Numbered from the stretch's first letter, positions 7,398-15,579 are shown. The stretch: DNA of 15,874 nt from an uncultured Clostridia bacterium (GCA_946186175.1 CAMHMG010000040.1:1-15874); one strand, 5' to 3'. The notes: a model not told the origin generated them from the sequence alone. Program-made: numbers and translations.

Positions 7398-8942
7398 TCA
7401 ATTCTTCTGTGCTCCACATCTTGAACATTCATACCATGTATAAGGAAGACCGTCCGCACCCGTTGATGTTTCAGATGTATGTTTGACCCAATCATGACCT
7501 TTTGAAGCTATTGTCGTTTTCTCGGTTATACCACAATTAGAGCAGGTACGACTTTTTGATCCGGACTCGGTGCAGGTAGCTTCTTTAATAACATTCCAAC
7601 CACCCCAGTCATGACCCTTTGCAGCTATCGACTCTTTGTCGATAACTTCACCACAGGAAGTACATCTTCTCTGCCTGCTGCCACTAGCAGTACAGGTAGC
7701 CTCCTGAACAATCTCCCAATTCCCGGGGGTATGTGTATGTTCAGTTTTTTTCTCTTCTGTCTTTTTCTCTTCCGTCTTCTTTTCTACAGTCTGAGAACTA
7801 ACTGTATTTTTTGATGTCTGTGAACTCTGCGTATTCTTATCACTTATCTGAGTGCTCTTTGTATTTTTATTATTCGTCTGCGTACTTTGCGTATTATTAT
7901 TGCTTGTCTGAGTACTTTGTGTACTCTTATTGTTTGTCTGCGTGCTCTGTGTACTCTTTTCTTTCTCTGAAGCTGTTGATCCTTTGGTATTCTTTGTGCT
8001 TTTTGATTCCTGTTTTTTCTTTGACTCTGTTTTATTTTTCTCAGTTTTCTTGTTTTCCGTAGATACCTTTTTCTCAGTTTTATCCTCTGTTTTATCTACG
8101 GATTTTTCTTCTGAATCTACCGCTTCCTCAGTCTTCTTGCTTTTCTTAACTTCTTTAGAAATTTTTTCCGGAGCATCTTGTTTTTTCTTATTATTACTGG
8201 ATTCAATTTCTATATTAATGGCAGCTTCAAGAAGCGCTTTCAGTCTTTCAACACTGTCCTTAGGAAGATTATCATAATCCAATATTCTTTCTACTTCTCC
8301 ATCATCACCGACAACAAACTCCGAAAACTCATTATTACCTCTGATAAGTGCGCTCTGAGAGATCTTAAATTCTCTCTCAACACCGTTATAGGTTCCGTCA
8401 ATAGTCTTTAACCTGACTAACACTATTCCTTCTTGGACCTCTAAAAGAGTATAAGTAAGACCGTCACTTCCAATATATACCGTAACTCTGAAGACCGTGC
8501 CTCTTACGGACATTGTAGAATTAGGTGTATCGACCTCATATGAATCATCAGTTCCAAGCTTCGACTTTAATTCATTCAACTCCGAACCCTTGTCCAAATA
8601 TATCTTTATTCTGCTACTCCTTCTATTCTGATCAGCTTCTAATCTAAAATGTGTATTTGCATCGGCATAAACATATTTGTCGTTATCCATACACATCGTC
8701 ATTGAGGATGCCTCTTTAACACTGACATCATCCCCGCTATAAAGGCGCTCTCCAACATAAGCCTGACCATTGTTACGTTCTCCCACAACCTCCACGTTTC
8801 CTTCGACCTGCTTTACAAGGATGCTGCGATATCCGCTGCCCTGCATAAGAACAGCAACAACTATTCCCACAGCAACGACTGTCGCGCCGCCAAATGTAAC
8901 AATCTTTCCTTTGGTAGTCTTAATAAAATCTCCAATCTTCAC
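7398..8942 (-). CDS. Membrane-anchored FecR-domain protein with Cys-rich C-terminal repeats
   Basis: 514 aa with a signal-anchor helix at about 14-33, so the rest should be outside the membrane. Residues about 60-165 match a FecR domain: a beta-rich stretch including DVSVKEASSMTM and the characteristic TPNSTMSVRGTVFRV (139-153). Residues 250-330 are Lys/Glu/Ser/Thr-rich, followed by five 10-residue STQSTQTNNK-like repeats (329-378) and a TEEKK run. The C-terminus carries two ~40-residue modules (EATCT..., CxxC at 427-430 and 467-470, KGHDW) plus a degenerate third (C506-C509). FecR domains are known in anti-sigma regulators and as partners of CHASE2 proteins; its gene directly follows the CHASE2-HD-GYP gene. 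The ATG at 8942 has AGAGGAG. The precise role is unknown. Confidence 0.85.
   Translation of the reverse strand: MKIGDFIKTTKGKIVTFGGATVVAVGIVVAVLMQGSGYRSILVKQVEGNVEVVGERNNGQAYVGERLYSGDDVSVKEASSMTMCMDNDKYVYADANTHFRLEADQNRRSSRIKIYLDKGSELNELKSKLGTDDSYEVDTPNSTMSVRGTVFRVTVYIGSDGLTYTLLEVQEGIVLVRLKTIDGTYNGVEREFKISQSALIRGNNEFSEFVVGDDGEVERILDYDNLPKDSVERLKALLEAAINIEIESSNNKKKQDAPEKISKEVKKSKKTEEAVDSEEKSVDKTEDKTEKKVSTENKKTEKNKTESKKKQESKSTKNTKGSTASEKEKSTQSTQTNNKSTQSTQTSNNNTQSTQTNNKNTKSTQISDKNTQSSQTSKNTVSSQTVEKKTEEKKTEEKKTEHTHTPGNWEIVQEATCTASGSRQRRCTSCGEVIDKESIAAKGHDWGGWNVIKEATCTESGSKSRTCSNCGITEKTTIASKGHDWVKHTSETSTGADGLPYTWYECSRCGAQKN
7809..7958 (-). repeat. Five 30-bp in-frame tandem repeats in the FecR protein gene
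   Basis: Five consecutive 30-bp units encode 10-residue repeats of the form K-S-T-Q-S-T-Q-T-x-N (residues 329-378). The third to fifth units are more diverged. They form a low-complexity linker between the FecR part and the Cys-rich tail. Confidence 0.85.
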
Positions 8943-9006
8943 ATCCTGCTCCTCTCACGAAATCAACAGATCTTAATTAATCTATAATAAACGTATCTTA
9001 ATATCA

Positions 9007-11040
9007 TTACTTTTCTTCAGATAAGCATTGATAAAGATACTCAACATACTTTCCGTCTATTTTACCATTTTCCGCCATATTGCGCATAATGTCAAATGCT
9101 TTTTCTTTCGGTATAGGTTTTTTATATGGTCTGTCGGTTGCAAGAAGTGCATCACAAATGTCTGCCACAGCGAGAATTCTTGAATCCGAGCTTAGTTCAT
9201 CCGCAGTCAGCCCATTAGGATATCCCTTACCGTCTAAACATTCATGATGTTCTCCTGCCCATTTGGGAGAATTGATAAATGATCTGTTAAAATATACTTT
9301 ATCAAGTATTCTTTTCGTGATACTGACATGGCTCTCCATTATCTTGCGTTCCGCATCCGAGAGTGTTCCTTTGACTATCCTCAAATTTGTTTTCTCTTCA
9401 TCAGTGAAAAAAGCTTCCCCTTCAAATTCATAAGCCAGCACCTTTTCAATCTGACTTCTTGTCTCTTCATCCAAAAATCCCGCTGCATTGACCTTCTCAA
9501 CCAGTTCAGCTGCTTCATCAAGCTTAGAAACAACCTTCCGGTACTCTTTCTCATCAGAGCTTTTTTCTAACATTTTGATCCTGGCCTTAAGTCTGATAAG
9601 CTCAAAACGCATTGCTATATCCTTTTCTTTTCCGTCAAGCCTTGTAGCCTTATTCATTACAGAAAGCGGAACTGCCATCTTACCTATATCATGCAGATAT
9701 GCTGCCATAATCAACTGTTCTTTTCTATTATGCGAGAAATGTTCCTTCTCCTTATGCTTAGAATGCATGAGATTAATGCGGTCAACTATCATACCGCAAT
9801 ACTTTGCAACATTTCTCGTATGACTTGCATTGTACGGAGTCCTCTCGTCGATTGCCGCAGCCATTGCTTCCGTGAAGGACCACATTTGCTTCTTTAACTC
9901 TTTGTGGTAGTTGTCCACAACAAAAAATACATCCATAATTAACAATATTAAAAAAATATATATACATGGGATGTAGAATCCCAAGCCTGCTACTATTTTC
10001 CCAAGTAATATGTAGACTGCTGCTAAACAGGCTGTACCTGCCGTCCTTGAAGTCAGACTCCATTGTGCAGTAAGTGAAAAATATAATATAAGAATAAATG
10101 CGGTGATAAAAGCCGTAAGAAGCTTATTAACCAAGACAACGGTTTTCCCCTGAAGATATGCCTGAATAATATTGGCATGTATTTCCACGCCATACATAGT
10201 GTTGCCTCGATCAGAGGCCGGTTGATAGGAATCCTGGAATCCCGGTGCATATGCGCCAACAAGAACGATCGCATCTTTAAACGCTTGCGGCGGCAACTTG
10301 CCATCTAATACTGCTTTCAAAGAAACCTTAGAGAATTCTCCGGCTTCACCGGAATATAAGAATTGAAACTGTCCATTAGAATTAGTCTTAGGAGTGATCG
10401 GCCGCTTGCCTTCCGACTCCATATAATTTTTATACACTGCATAGGCAAAGCTGTCATGAAGACCCGAAATACTGTTGACTTCCTCAGGGATCTTAACAGT
10501 ATTCATCGCATATCTGACGTATCCATCACTTGCTATACATTCATTGGTAAAGCCGGGAACAACAACATTAGCAAGCTCTTCAAAAGGCATCTCAACATTT
10601 TCTATGTAATCTTTATTATAGAAAAGTGTGCCATCGCTGTCCTTCTGCGTTCTTCCCCGATACACTATATTCGTTCCCGCAACAACATTACTTCCAGCTG
10701 CCTTAACTGCTTCTACCAGCTTGTTATCGTTAATGTCATCATAATTATCCGTAAAAAGAATGTCCAAGCCAACCGTCTTAGGACAATTATCGGGATCCTC
10801 ATACAACTTATCGATAAGCTCCGCCGTCTTCTGTCTCGACCACAGGTTAAAATTACCATACTCCGATAATGTTTCTTCATCTATTCCCACTATCACGATC
10901 CTGCTGTCAGTACCTGATAATTTGGTGTATAGATGATCCGTAATAAATGCATCCGCACTGTATAGCGGATTGAAAAATATCAGTAATGCAGTTATTACCA
11001 CAATCCCTATTATAAATAACCTGTCAATCGTACTTTTCAT
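9007..11040 (-). CDS. CHASE2 sensor / HD-GYP cyclic-di-GMP phosphodiesterase
   Basis: 677 aa. One transmembrane helix (about 8-25) is followed by an extracytoplasmic CHASE2 domain (about 28-295, with IVIVGIDEETL and KTVGLDILF near its start). Three helices follow (about 304-322, 332-350, 355-375), then a cytoplasmic HD-GYP domain. The metal and signature residues are present: H407, H450-D451 with GK (453-454), H571, H598-H599-E600, DGKGYP (603-608), D627/D630 and RPYK (637-640), so c-di-GMP hydrolysis is expected. An extra ~90 residues, largely helical and charged (about 470-560), separate the HDIGK part from the H571 part. The ATG at 11040 is preceded by GGAGGG at about 10 bases. It lies upstream of and probably co-transcribed with the FecR gene. 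The CHASE2 ligand is unknown. Confidence 0.9.
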   Translation of the reverse strand: MKSTIDRLFIIGIVVITALLIFFNPLYSADAFITDHLYTKLSGTDSRIVIVGIDEETLSEYGNFNLWSRQKTAELIDKLYEDPDNCPKTVGLDILFTDNYDDINDNKLVEAVKAAGSNVVAGTNIVYRGRTQKDSDGTLFYNKDYIENVEMPFEELANVVVPGFTNECIASDGYVRYAMNTVKIPEEVNSISGLHDSFAYAVYKNYMESEGKRPITPKTNSNGQFQFLYSGEAGEFSKVSLKAVLDGKLPPQAFKDAIVLVGAYAPGFQDSYQPASDRGNTMYGVEIHANIIQAYLQGKTVVLVNKLLTAFITAFILILYFSLTAQWSLTSRTAGTACLAAVYILLGKIVAGLGFYIPCIYIFLILLIMDVFFVVDNYHKELKKQMWSFTEAMAAAIDERTPYNASHTRNVAKYCGMIVDRINLMHSKHKEKEHFSHNRKEQLIMAAYLHDIGKMAVPLSVMNKATRLDGKEKDIAMRFELIRLKARIKMLEKSSDEKEYRKVVSKLDEAAELVEKVNAAGFLDEETRSQIEKVLAYEFEGEAFFTDEEKTNLRIVKGTLSDAERKIMESHVSITKRILDKVYFNRSFINSPKWAGEHHECLDGKGYPNGLTADELSSDSRILAVADICDALLATDRPYKKPIPKEKAFDIMRNMAENGKIDGKYVEYLYQCLSEEK

Positions 11041-11072
11041 ATAATATTATCCCTCCGCCATCCTATCGGGTG

Positions 11073-11126
11073 ATTGCGAAACTCTATAATTTTTGAGTTG
11101 TGCATATTTTATTGAGTTTCGCAATT
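11073..11126. repeat. Inverted repeat ATTGCGAAACTC / GAGTTTCGCAAT between the M23 and CHASE2 genes
   Basis: A perfect 12-bp inverted repeat (11073-11084 and 11114-11125) is separated by 29 bases. A degenerate third copy, TGAGTTGTGCA (11094-11104), lies in the loop and could pair instead. No T-tract follows on either strand. The same 14 bases TGAGTTTCGCAATT (11113-11126) recur at 15485-15498. Confidence 0.75.
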
Positions 11127-11143
11127 GACTACGATAAGATATT

Positions 11144-13051
11144 TCATTGCAGATAAGTCATAGGATCAACTGCTTCGCCATTAATTCTGATTTCAAAATG
11201 AAGATGTGGCCCCGTACTTCTTCCGGTATTACCTGAAAGCGCCACCTGATCCCCCTGGTCAACATACTGGCCTACACTTACCAATACCTGACTTAAGTGA
11301 CCGTACCTTGTTGATACTCCGTCACCGTGATCAATGATCACGCAGTTACCGTATCCGCCGACCCAGCCTGCGGTAACAACCTGTCCACCACGCGATGCGC
11401 GGACCGTAGTTCCCTGTGGGACTCCCACATCCGTACCTGCGTGAAGTCTTCCCCAACGATATCCAAAATTAGAGGTAATATTCCAATTGGTGACCGGATA
11501 CATATATGTCGGTTTTGACTTCGTTCCTCTAAGAACGACCTGTGCAACTGCGGAAACCTCAACAACTTCATCAACGTGCTTTCTGTCACTTTCAAGATCA
11601 CCCTTATATGTAACGAGATCCGTAACAGTATGTATTCCCGGCGAGCCCTCCTGAACAACAGAAGTTTCTCCGATAAACATATCTGCATCATCCTGATATT
11701 CCACATCAGCATAAAATTTCTCAGTATATGTCTCCTGCTTTTCAATCATAACCTCTATAGGCGGAGTCGGAACTAAAATATTCAAACGATCATCATAATA
11801 TATGTCATCATCATCTTCTATTCCTTCATTTAGTTCCTTAATCTTGTCCTCTGAAATACCAACTTTTTCCGCTATGATAGACAGACAATCTCCCGGAACC
11901 ACTACATATACACCCTCTTCATCTACAGGGGTTGTCACATCATTATAAACCGTATCTTTATCCTTGATCTCTGAACTATTAACATAGGTTTCAGCAACAT
12001 ATATTCTATCTGAAAAGCCTACGTATTTGACTCCGTCCTCAGAGCTTAGTCTGGCTTCCGCTTCCACTACAGCCGGATCAGCTTCGTCAACGGTAAGTTC
12101 TGTCGAAGCCTCCTCTTCATTATCTCCTTCTGCGCTGTCAGCCTCATTATTATCAGACGAATCCTTCTCACCGGAAGCCTCTTCGTCATTTGCCGACTCC
12201 TCGCCTGTCTCTTCAGGCTCAGAACCTGTAAGCATTGTTCTTGTATACTCAGGAATACTAACCTCAGAAGTAGTTTTTGATGCTTCTGTCGCCGCTTCCG
12301 TCGTAACCCCTGCAGGTATTTCGGACGACTCTTCTTCTGAGGTTCCGTCAATTGTTTCTTCCTTATTCTCAATCTTATCGGGAACATTTCTTTCAACGTC
12401 ATCGAGTTTTTCGTTGATCTCAACCTCATACATTGCTACATTCTTACTCTCCGGCTGTTTAAGGCATACCCTGAAATCATCATTCGTATCATATGCACTC
12501 TGAACCTTCTCAAGTACCGAAATTACGTCATCGAATTTCTCCATTGTAACAATATAATCATCTATACGCATAGTATAGGCAAGTTTCTTGTCATCGCGAG
12601 CGCCTGCTGTCAACCTTGCTGTTATTGCATCAACAAGCTCCTGCTCCTTCATGGTCTTATTGTTTTTAAGCAATTCTTTATCTGCGGGATCATCTTTATT
12701 AACCTGTTCATATGTAACATCGACCCATAAAGGCTTGATACCATCAGCATTATAGGCAAGTCTGGCCTGTTTAAATGCCGTATCACCTTCGGACTGATTC
12801 TTAGCGATCGCAACTACATCTCCGTTAATAATCACCTTAACTCTCTCTCCCGGAGCAAAACTACTTGCTATCGTATCAATATAATCTTCTAACTTCTCCT
12901 TGACACTCTGCCTGTTTCCATATTCAGAGTTTTCATTATCTCTTATCAAATCTGCAATTCCCGGAGCAATCAGCATACCTATGGCAATTCCAATGATTGC
13001 CGACTTAAAATACCCCCACTGAGCCCGGGTCTTAAACTTTATCTTCCTCAA
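11144..13051 (-). CDS. M23 peptidoglycan endopeptidase with LysM and G5 domains
   Basis: 635 aa, membrane-anchored by a helix at about 16-34 and acting on the cell wall. Residues 50-220 are an uncharacterised extracytoplasmic region. Residues 220-325 are an acidic Glu/Ser/Thr linker. A LysM (about 381-427, VVPGDCLSIIAEKVGIS) binds glycan, a G5 domain (about 432-507) follows, and the M23 (LytM-like) catalytic domain ends the protein. Zinc/catalytic residues are present: H537-x3-D541, H585 (RYGHLS) and H616-L-H618 in GPHLHFE, so activity is expected. It starts at TTG (13051): GAGGAA lies 5 bases upstream, an in-frame TGA lies four codons upstream, and the out-of-frame ATG at GAGG stops after three codons. 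The CHASE2-HD-GYP gene follows after 103 bases. Confidence 0.92.
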   Translation of the reverse strand: MRKIKFKTRAQWGYFKSAIIGIAIGMLIAPGIADLIRDNENSEYGNRQSVKEKLEDYIDTIASSFAPGERVKVIINGDVVAIAKNQSEGDTAFKQARLAYNADGIKPLWVDVTYEQVNKDDPADKELLKNNKTMKEQELVDAITARLTAGARDDKKLAYTMRIDDYIVTMEKFDDVISVLEKVQSAYDTNDDFRVCLKQPESKNVAMYEVEINEKLDDVERNVPDKIENKEETIDGTSEEESSEIPAGVTTEAATEASKTTSEVSIPEYTRTMLTGSEPEETGEESANDEEASGEKDSSDNNEADSAEGDNEEEASTELTVDEADPAVVEAEARLSSEDGVKYVGFSDRIYVAETYVNSSEIKDKDTVYNDVTTPVDEEGVYVVVPGDCLSIIAEKVGISEDKIKELNEGIEDDDDIYYDDRLNILVPTPPIEVMIEKQETYTEKFYADVEYQDDADMFIGETSVVQEGSPGIHTVTDLVTYKGDLESDRKHVDEVVEVSAVAQVVLRGTKSKPTYMYPVTNWNITSNFGYRWGRLHAGTDVGVPQGTTVRASRGGQVVTAGWVGGYGNCVIIDHGDGVSTRYGHLSQVLVSVGQYVDQGDQVALSGNTGRSTGPHLHFEIRINGEAVDPMTYLQ

Positions 13052-13125
13052 CTTACTTCCTCATTTCTACTAAGATATGCCTGCCATAAATAAATAATAC
13101 GTATCTAAAAATATACATTTTCTTA

Positions 13126-13152
13126 AGCATCTTGCAGTAAATGCAAGATGCT
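13126..13152 (-). terminator. Hairpin after the flavin reductase gene, probable weak terminator
   Basis: AGCATCTTGCA (13126-13136) and TGCAAGATGCT (13142-13152) form a perfect 11-bp stem with a 5-base loop, in the spacer between the flavin reductase stop and the M23 start. On the minus strand it is followed by TTAAGAAAATG, a poor U-tract, so termination may be partial. Confidence 0.65.
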
Positions 13153-13176
13153 GCCTAAACAATTACAATAATATCA

Positions 13177-13764
13177 TTATGCATTTCTGACCTTTGTCGC
13201 AGCAGGCTTCTTAACGGAATATCCAAACGATCCGAGTTTTCTTCCAAGTTCATAATACACACCATGTGAATAAGCCACAAGTCCTGTATCCTCAAGATGA
13301 AAAGCACCCTTTTCATCCATATACTCTTCAGAAATCAGTACATTAACAACCTCAGCAATAAACATATCATGGCTACCAAGTTCAATCACCTGTTTAACCC
13401 TACATTCAATGTTAACAGGGCTTTCCATAATGATCGGCGCATTGACTACTTCAGCCTCACCCTTTGTAAGATGCGCCGATTCAAATTTGTTCTCGTCACG
13501 ACCGCTTCTCACACCACAATAATCAGTTGCCCTTACAAGCTTATCCGTAGTGAGATTGACTACAAAGACTCCGCTTTCCTTGATCATGTTATACGAATAT
13601 CTTTCTTTTCTTACTGATATCGAAAGCATTGCCGGATCTGAACAGATCGTTCCTGCCCACGCCACCGTAAAAACATTATCATTACCTTCATTATCCCTGC
13701 AGCTTATCATAACTGCCGGAACAGGGTATAACATATTGCCGGGTTTCCATGATTGTTTGCTCAT
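13177..13764 (-). CDS. Flavin reductase-like, FMN-binding split-barrel protein
   Basis: 195 aa, cytoplasmic, with no signal or membrane segment. The pattern PVPAVMISCRD (14-24), FTVAWAGTICSDPAMLSISVRKERYS (split at 32-57) and GSHDMFIAEVVNV (130-142) is that of the flavin reductase/flavoredoxin family, in which FMN binds at the dimer interface and is reduced by NAD(P)H or passes electrons. The physiological partner is not shown by the context. The ATG at 13764 is preceded by GGAGG at 9 bases. It has its own predicted promoter, and a hairpin separates it from the M23 gene, so it is likely monocistronic. Confidence 0.88.
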   Translation of the reverse strand: MSKQSWKPGNMLYPVPAVMISCRDNEGNDNVFTVAWAGTICSDPAMLSISVRKERYSYNMIKESGVFVVNLTTDKLVRATDYCGVRSGRDENKFESAHLTKGEAEVVNAPIIMESPVNIECRVKQVIELGSHDMFIAEVVNVLISEEYMDEKGAFHLEDTGLVAYSHGVYYELGRKLGSFGYSVKKPAATKVRNA

Positions 13765-13846
13765 ATATATAATCCTCCATTACTTTGTAATTCCCACAAC
13801 TCTTTAAACAGACAGACTCCGCTGATTTTTCAGATAACTAAACGCT

Positions 13847-13891
13847 CATGTTTGTTAATACACAAAGGTGTTAATTATTCACACAAGCATG
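13847..13891 (-). other. Stem-loop in the leader of the flavin reductase gene
   Basis: CATGTTTGT (13847-13855) and ACAAGCATG (13883-13891) pair 8 of 9, with an inner ACAC/GTGT pairing (13860-13863/13868-13871). It lies in the ~145-base predicted leader. No known riboswitch pattern was recognised. Confidence 0.4.
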
Positions 13892-13916
13892 AAATTATCA
13901 CTTTTTTTACTATGCC

Positions 13917-13945
13917 ATTTTACTATGATAAAGAAGCCTTGTAAA
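13917..13945 (-). promoter_or_regulatory. Sigma-A-type promoter of the flavin reductase gene
   Basis: On the minus strand, TTTACA (13945-13940), a 17-base spacer and TAAAAT (13922-13917). Start would be near 13910, giving a leader of about 145 bases before the ATG at 13764. Confidence 0.65.
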
Positions 13946-14138
13946 GATTAAATAAATGTTAATAATTGCATTAATTTTAAAAAACAACTTGCATATCCTA
14001 ATATCATGATATATTATATATGCAACGTCACATAGTTTTTAATACTACTTGACAGAGCGTTGCAATCGAGCTTCTTTGACTTTAATAATACATTAGGTTA
14101 AGGGAATTATTCTATTATACTTGAAAGGTCGTGAATAT
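13946..14138. promoter_or_regulatory. Divergent intergenic region upstream of the hemolysin III gene
   Basis: With 13765-13945 this forms a 374-base gene-free divergent region, AT-rich. On the + strand a possible promoter is TTGCAA (14060-14065), 17 bases, TAATAA (14083-14088). A 7-bp inverted repeat TGCAACG (14021-14027) / CGTTGCA (14058-14064) overlaps that -35 box and could be an operator. AAAGG (14124-14128) is the ribosome binding site. No small gene is convincing here. Confidence 0.4.
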
Positions 14139-14825
14139 ATGAATACAAATAAAGTTAATGACCAGACTCCTTGGGCTTTCAAGGTAAAAGATCCAGGAAG
14201 TGCCTTAACTCACTTTGCAGCCATGATAGGTTCTATTATCGCTGCTGCTCCACTTATTATCAAGGCTTACCACGGCAGTAACCGTTCGTACCTAAGTGCA
14301 TTTATCATCTTTATATTAAGCATGATAGCTTTATATTCAGCAAGCACAATATATCATACCTTTGACATATCTGATAAAGTCAATCGCATACTCAGAAAGA
14401 TTGATCATGCTATGATATTCGTTCTTATCGCAGGTTCATACACTCCGATATGCCTCATCGTACTTCCTAAAAATATCGGTCTTCCACTGCTTGCAACCGT
14501 CTGGGCTATCACAGTTGTAGGCACGATATTCAAAATTTGCTGGATAACTTGCCCTCACTGGGTTTCTTCCGTACTATACATTGGAATGGGATGGCTGGTA
14601 GTCTTTGCTTTCTCATCTATCATGGCTAACCTTTCCAAAAGCGCATTTCTATGGCTGCTTATAGGAGGTATAATATATACAGTCGGAGGAATAATATATG
14701 CTCTTAAGATACCGGTTTTTAAGAAACATCATTGGAAGAATTTTGGTAACCATGAGCTTTTTCACTGCTTTGTAATGGTTGGAAGTCTTTGTCATTTTAT
14801 TATGGTGTACTATTATCTGGCATAG
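14139..14825 (+). CDS. Hemolysin III / PAQR-family integral membrane protein
   Basis: 228 aa from the ATG at 14139, with about seven hydrophobic helices. Diagnostic polar residues of the hemolysin III/PAQR fold are present: SASTIYH (S68 to H73), KIDHA (D89-H90) early, and HELFH (H205, H209) with H219 in the last helices, expected to hold a metal ion in the membrane. Some members have cytolytic activity in assays and others are lipid hydrolases or membrane-homeostasis proteins; no substrate can be assigned here. A TTG at 14121 would add six residues, but AAAGG 10 bases before the ATG supports the ATG. Convergent with the Nudix gene 45 bases away; no convincing terminator lies between. Confidence 0.9.
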   Translation: MNTNKVNDQTPWAFKVKDPGSALTHFAAMIGSIIAAAPLIIKAYHGSNRSYLSAFIIFILSMIALYSASTIYHTFDISDKVNRILRKIDHAMIFVLIAGSYTPICLIVLPKNIGLPLLATVWAITVVGTIFKICWITCPHWVSSVLYIGMGWLVVFAFSSIMANLSKSAFLWLLIGGIIYTVGGIIYALKIPVFKKHHWKNFGNHELFHCFVMVGSLCHFIMVYYYLA

Positions 14826-14870
14826 TTTGACACAAGTACCAAAAGATACTAACACGCATATCACAATATT

Positions 14871-15431
14871 TCAGTTTTTACTCCACAAATAACAATAAGC
14901 CTGGGTTCTGGCCGCAAAATACTCCTTTTGCAACAGTTCCCGGACTTCTTTTTTTGTATACCAGGAAGCATATATCTCTTCCACAGTTGAAGTACTAGGT
15001 GTAAATGTTCCCGCTGCCACACCTACAACACAAATATTTTTTTCATTAGAAAATCCTATTGCACTGAAACTTTCCGGTATAACATCATCAATTTTAATTA
15101 TATCAAGTCCGGTTTCCTCCTTAAGCTCGCGCCTTGCGCTGGTCTCATAATCCTCACCGGGATCTATAAGCCCTGCAGGAAAATTAATAACAAAATCTCC
15201 ACACGCCATACGATATTCCTTGTTAAGCAATAGTTTTTCTCCTGTCTCATCATGCATGATAATCACCACAGAATCAGCCGGATGATGTGTCAGTTCTTCT
15301 CTTGTTAAAAGATTAGGATTTCTGCTTATCATTTCATATATCTTTTCCTTATGATCCACAGTTTCATATGTAATATCATATCTGGTAATGAACTTCCCCT
15401 GATCTAATTTCTTAATTCCCTTAAATTCCAA
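14871..15431 (-). CDS. Nudix hydrolase (ADP-ribose pyrophosphatase-like)
   Basis: 186 aa, cytoplasmic. A complete Nudix box GX5EX7REUXEEXGU is present: G87, E93, then R101-E102-L103-x-E105-E106-x-G108-L109. The upstream FPAGLIDPGE context is like NudF/ADP-ribose pyrophosphatases, which split nucleoside diphosphates linked to other moieties with Mg2+. The true substrate is not shown; housecleaning of ADP-ribose or another NDP-X is the best guess. It starts at TTG (15431): AAAGGGTG lies about 9 bases upstream, an in-frame TGA is three codons upstream, and the next in-frame ATG would lose 32 residues. Confidence 0.88.
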   Translation of the reverse strand: MEFKGIKKLDQGKFITRYDITYETVDHKEKIYEMISRNPNLLTREELTHHPADSVVIIMHDETGEKLLLNKEYRMACGDFVINFPAGLIDPGEDYETSARRELKEETGLDIIKIDDVIPESFSAIGFSNEKNICVVGVAAGTFTPSTSTVEEIYASWYTKKEVRELLQKEYFAARTQAYCYLWSKN

Positions 15432-15484
15432 TTTATATCACCCTTTCTTAATATGTATTTGCTAACCTACAATATATTTGTAAA

Positions 15485-15498
15485 TGAGTTTCGCAATT
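15485..15498 (+). repeat. Second copy of TGAGTTTCGCAATT
   Basis: An exact 14-base match to 11113-11126. An AAACTC (15535-15540) 36 bases further on could pair with its first six bases, resembling the arrangement at the first locus. It lies upstream of the Nudix gene. Confidence 0.7.
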
Positions 15499-15579
15499 AC
15501 ATATCTTTCTTAAGTTTTTCTTTATTAACTTCACAAACTCTAAAATATTTGAACACCGTTTTTTCACAATTATCTAATA

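Noticed and set aside
7809..7958. 30-bp repeats considered as a CRISPR array
   Set aside because: Units are contiguous with no spacers and remain in frame inside the FecR gene, so they are coding tandem repeats.
10363..10869. Open frame on the + strand, 168 codons
   Set aside because: Lies wholly opposite the CHASE2 coding region and shows no family features.
12027..12503. Ser-rich open frame on the + strand, 158 codons
   Set aside because: It is the complement of the acidic Glu/Ser linker of the M23 peptidase gene; composition is an antisense artefact and it has no ribosome binding site.
14826..14870. Terminator between the convergent hemolysin III and Nudix genes
   Set aside because: Only a 4-5 bp imperfect pairing around AAAA is visible, with no T-tract; too weak to call.
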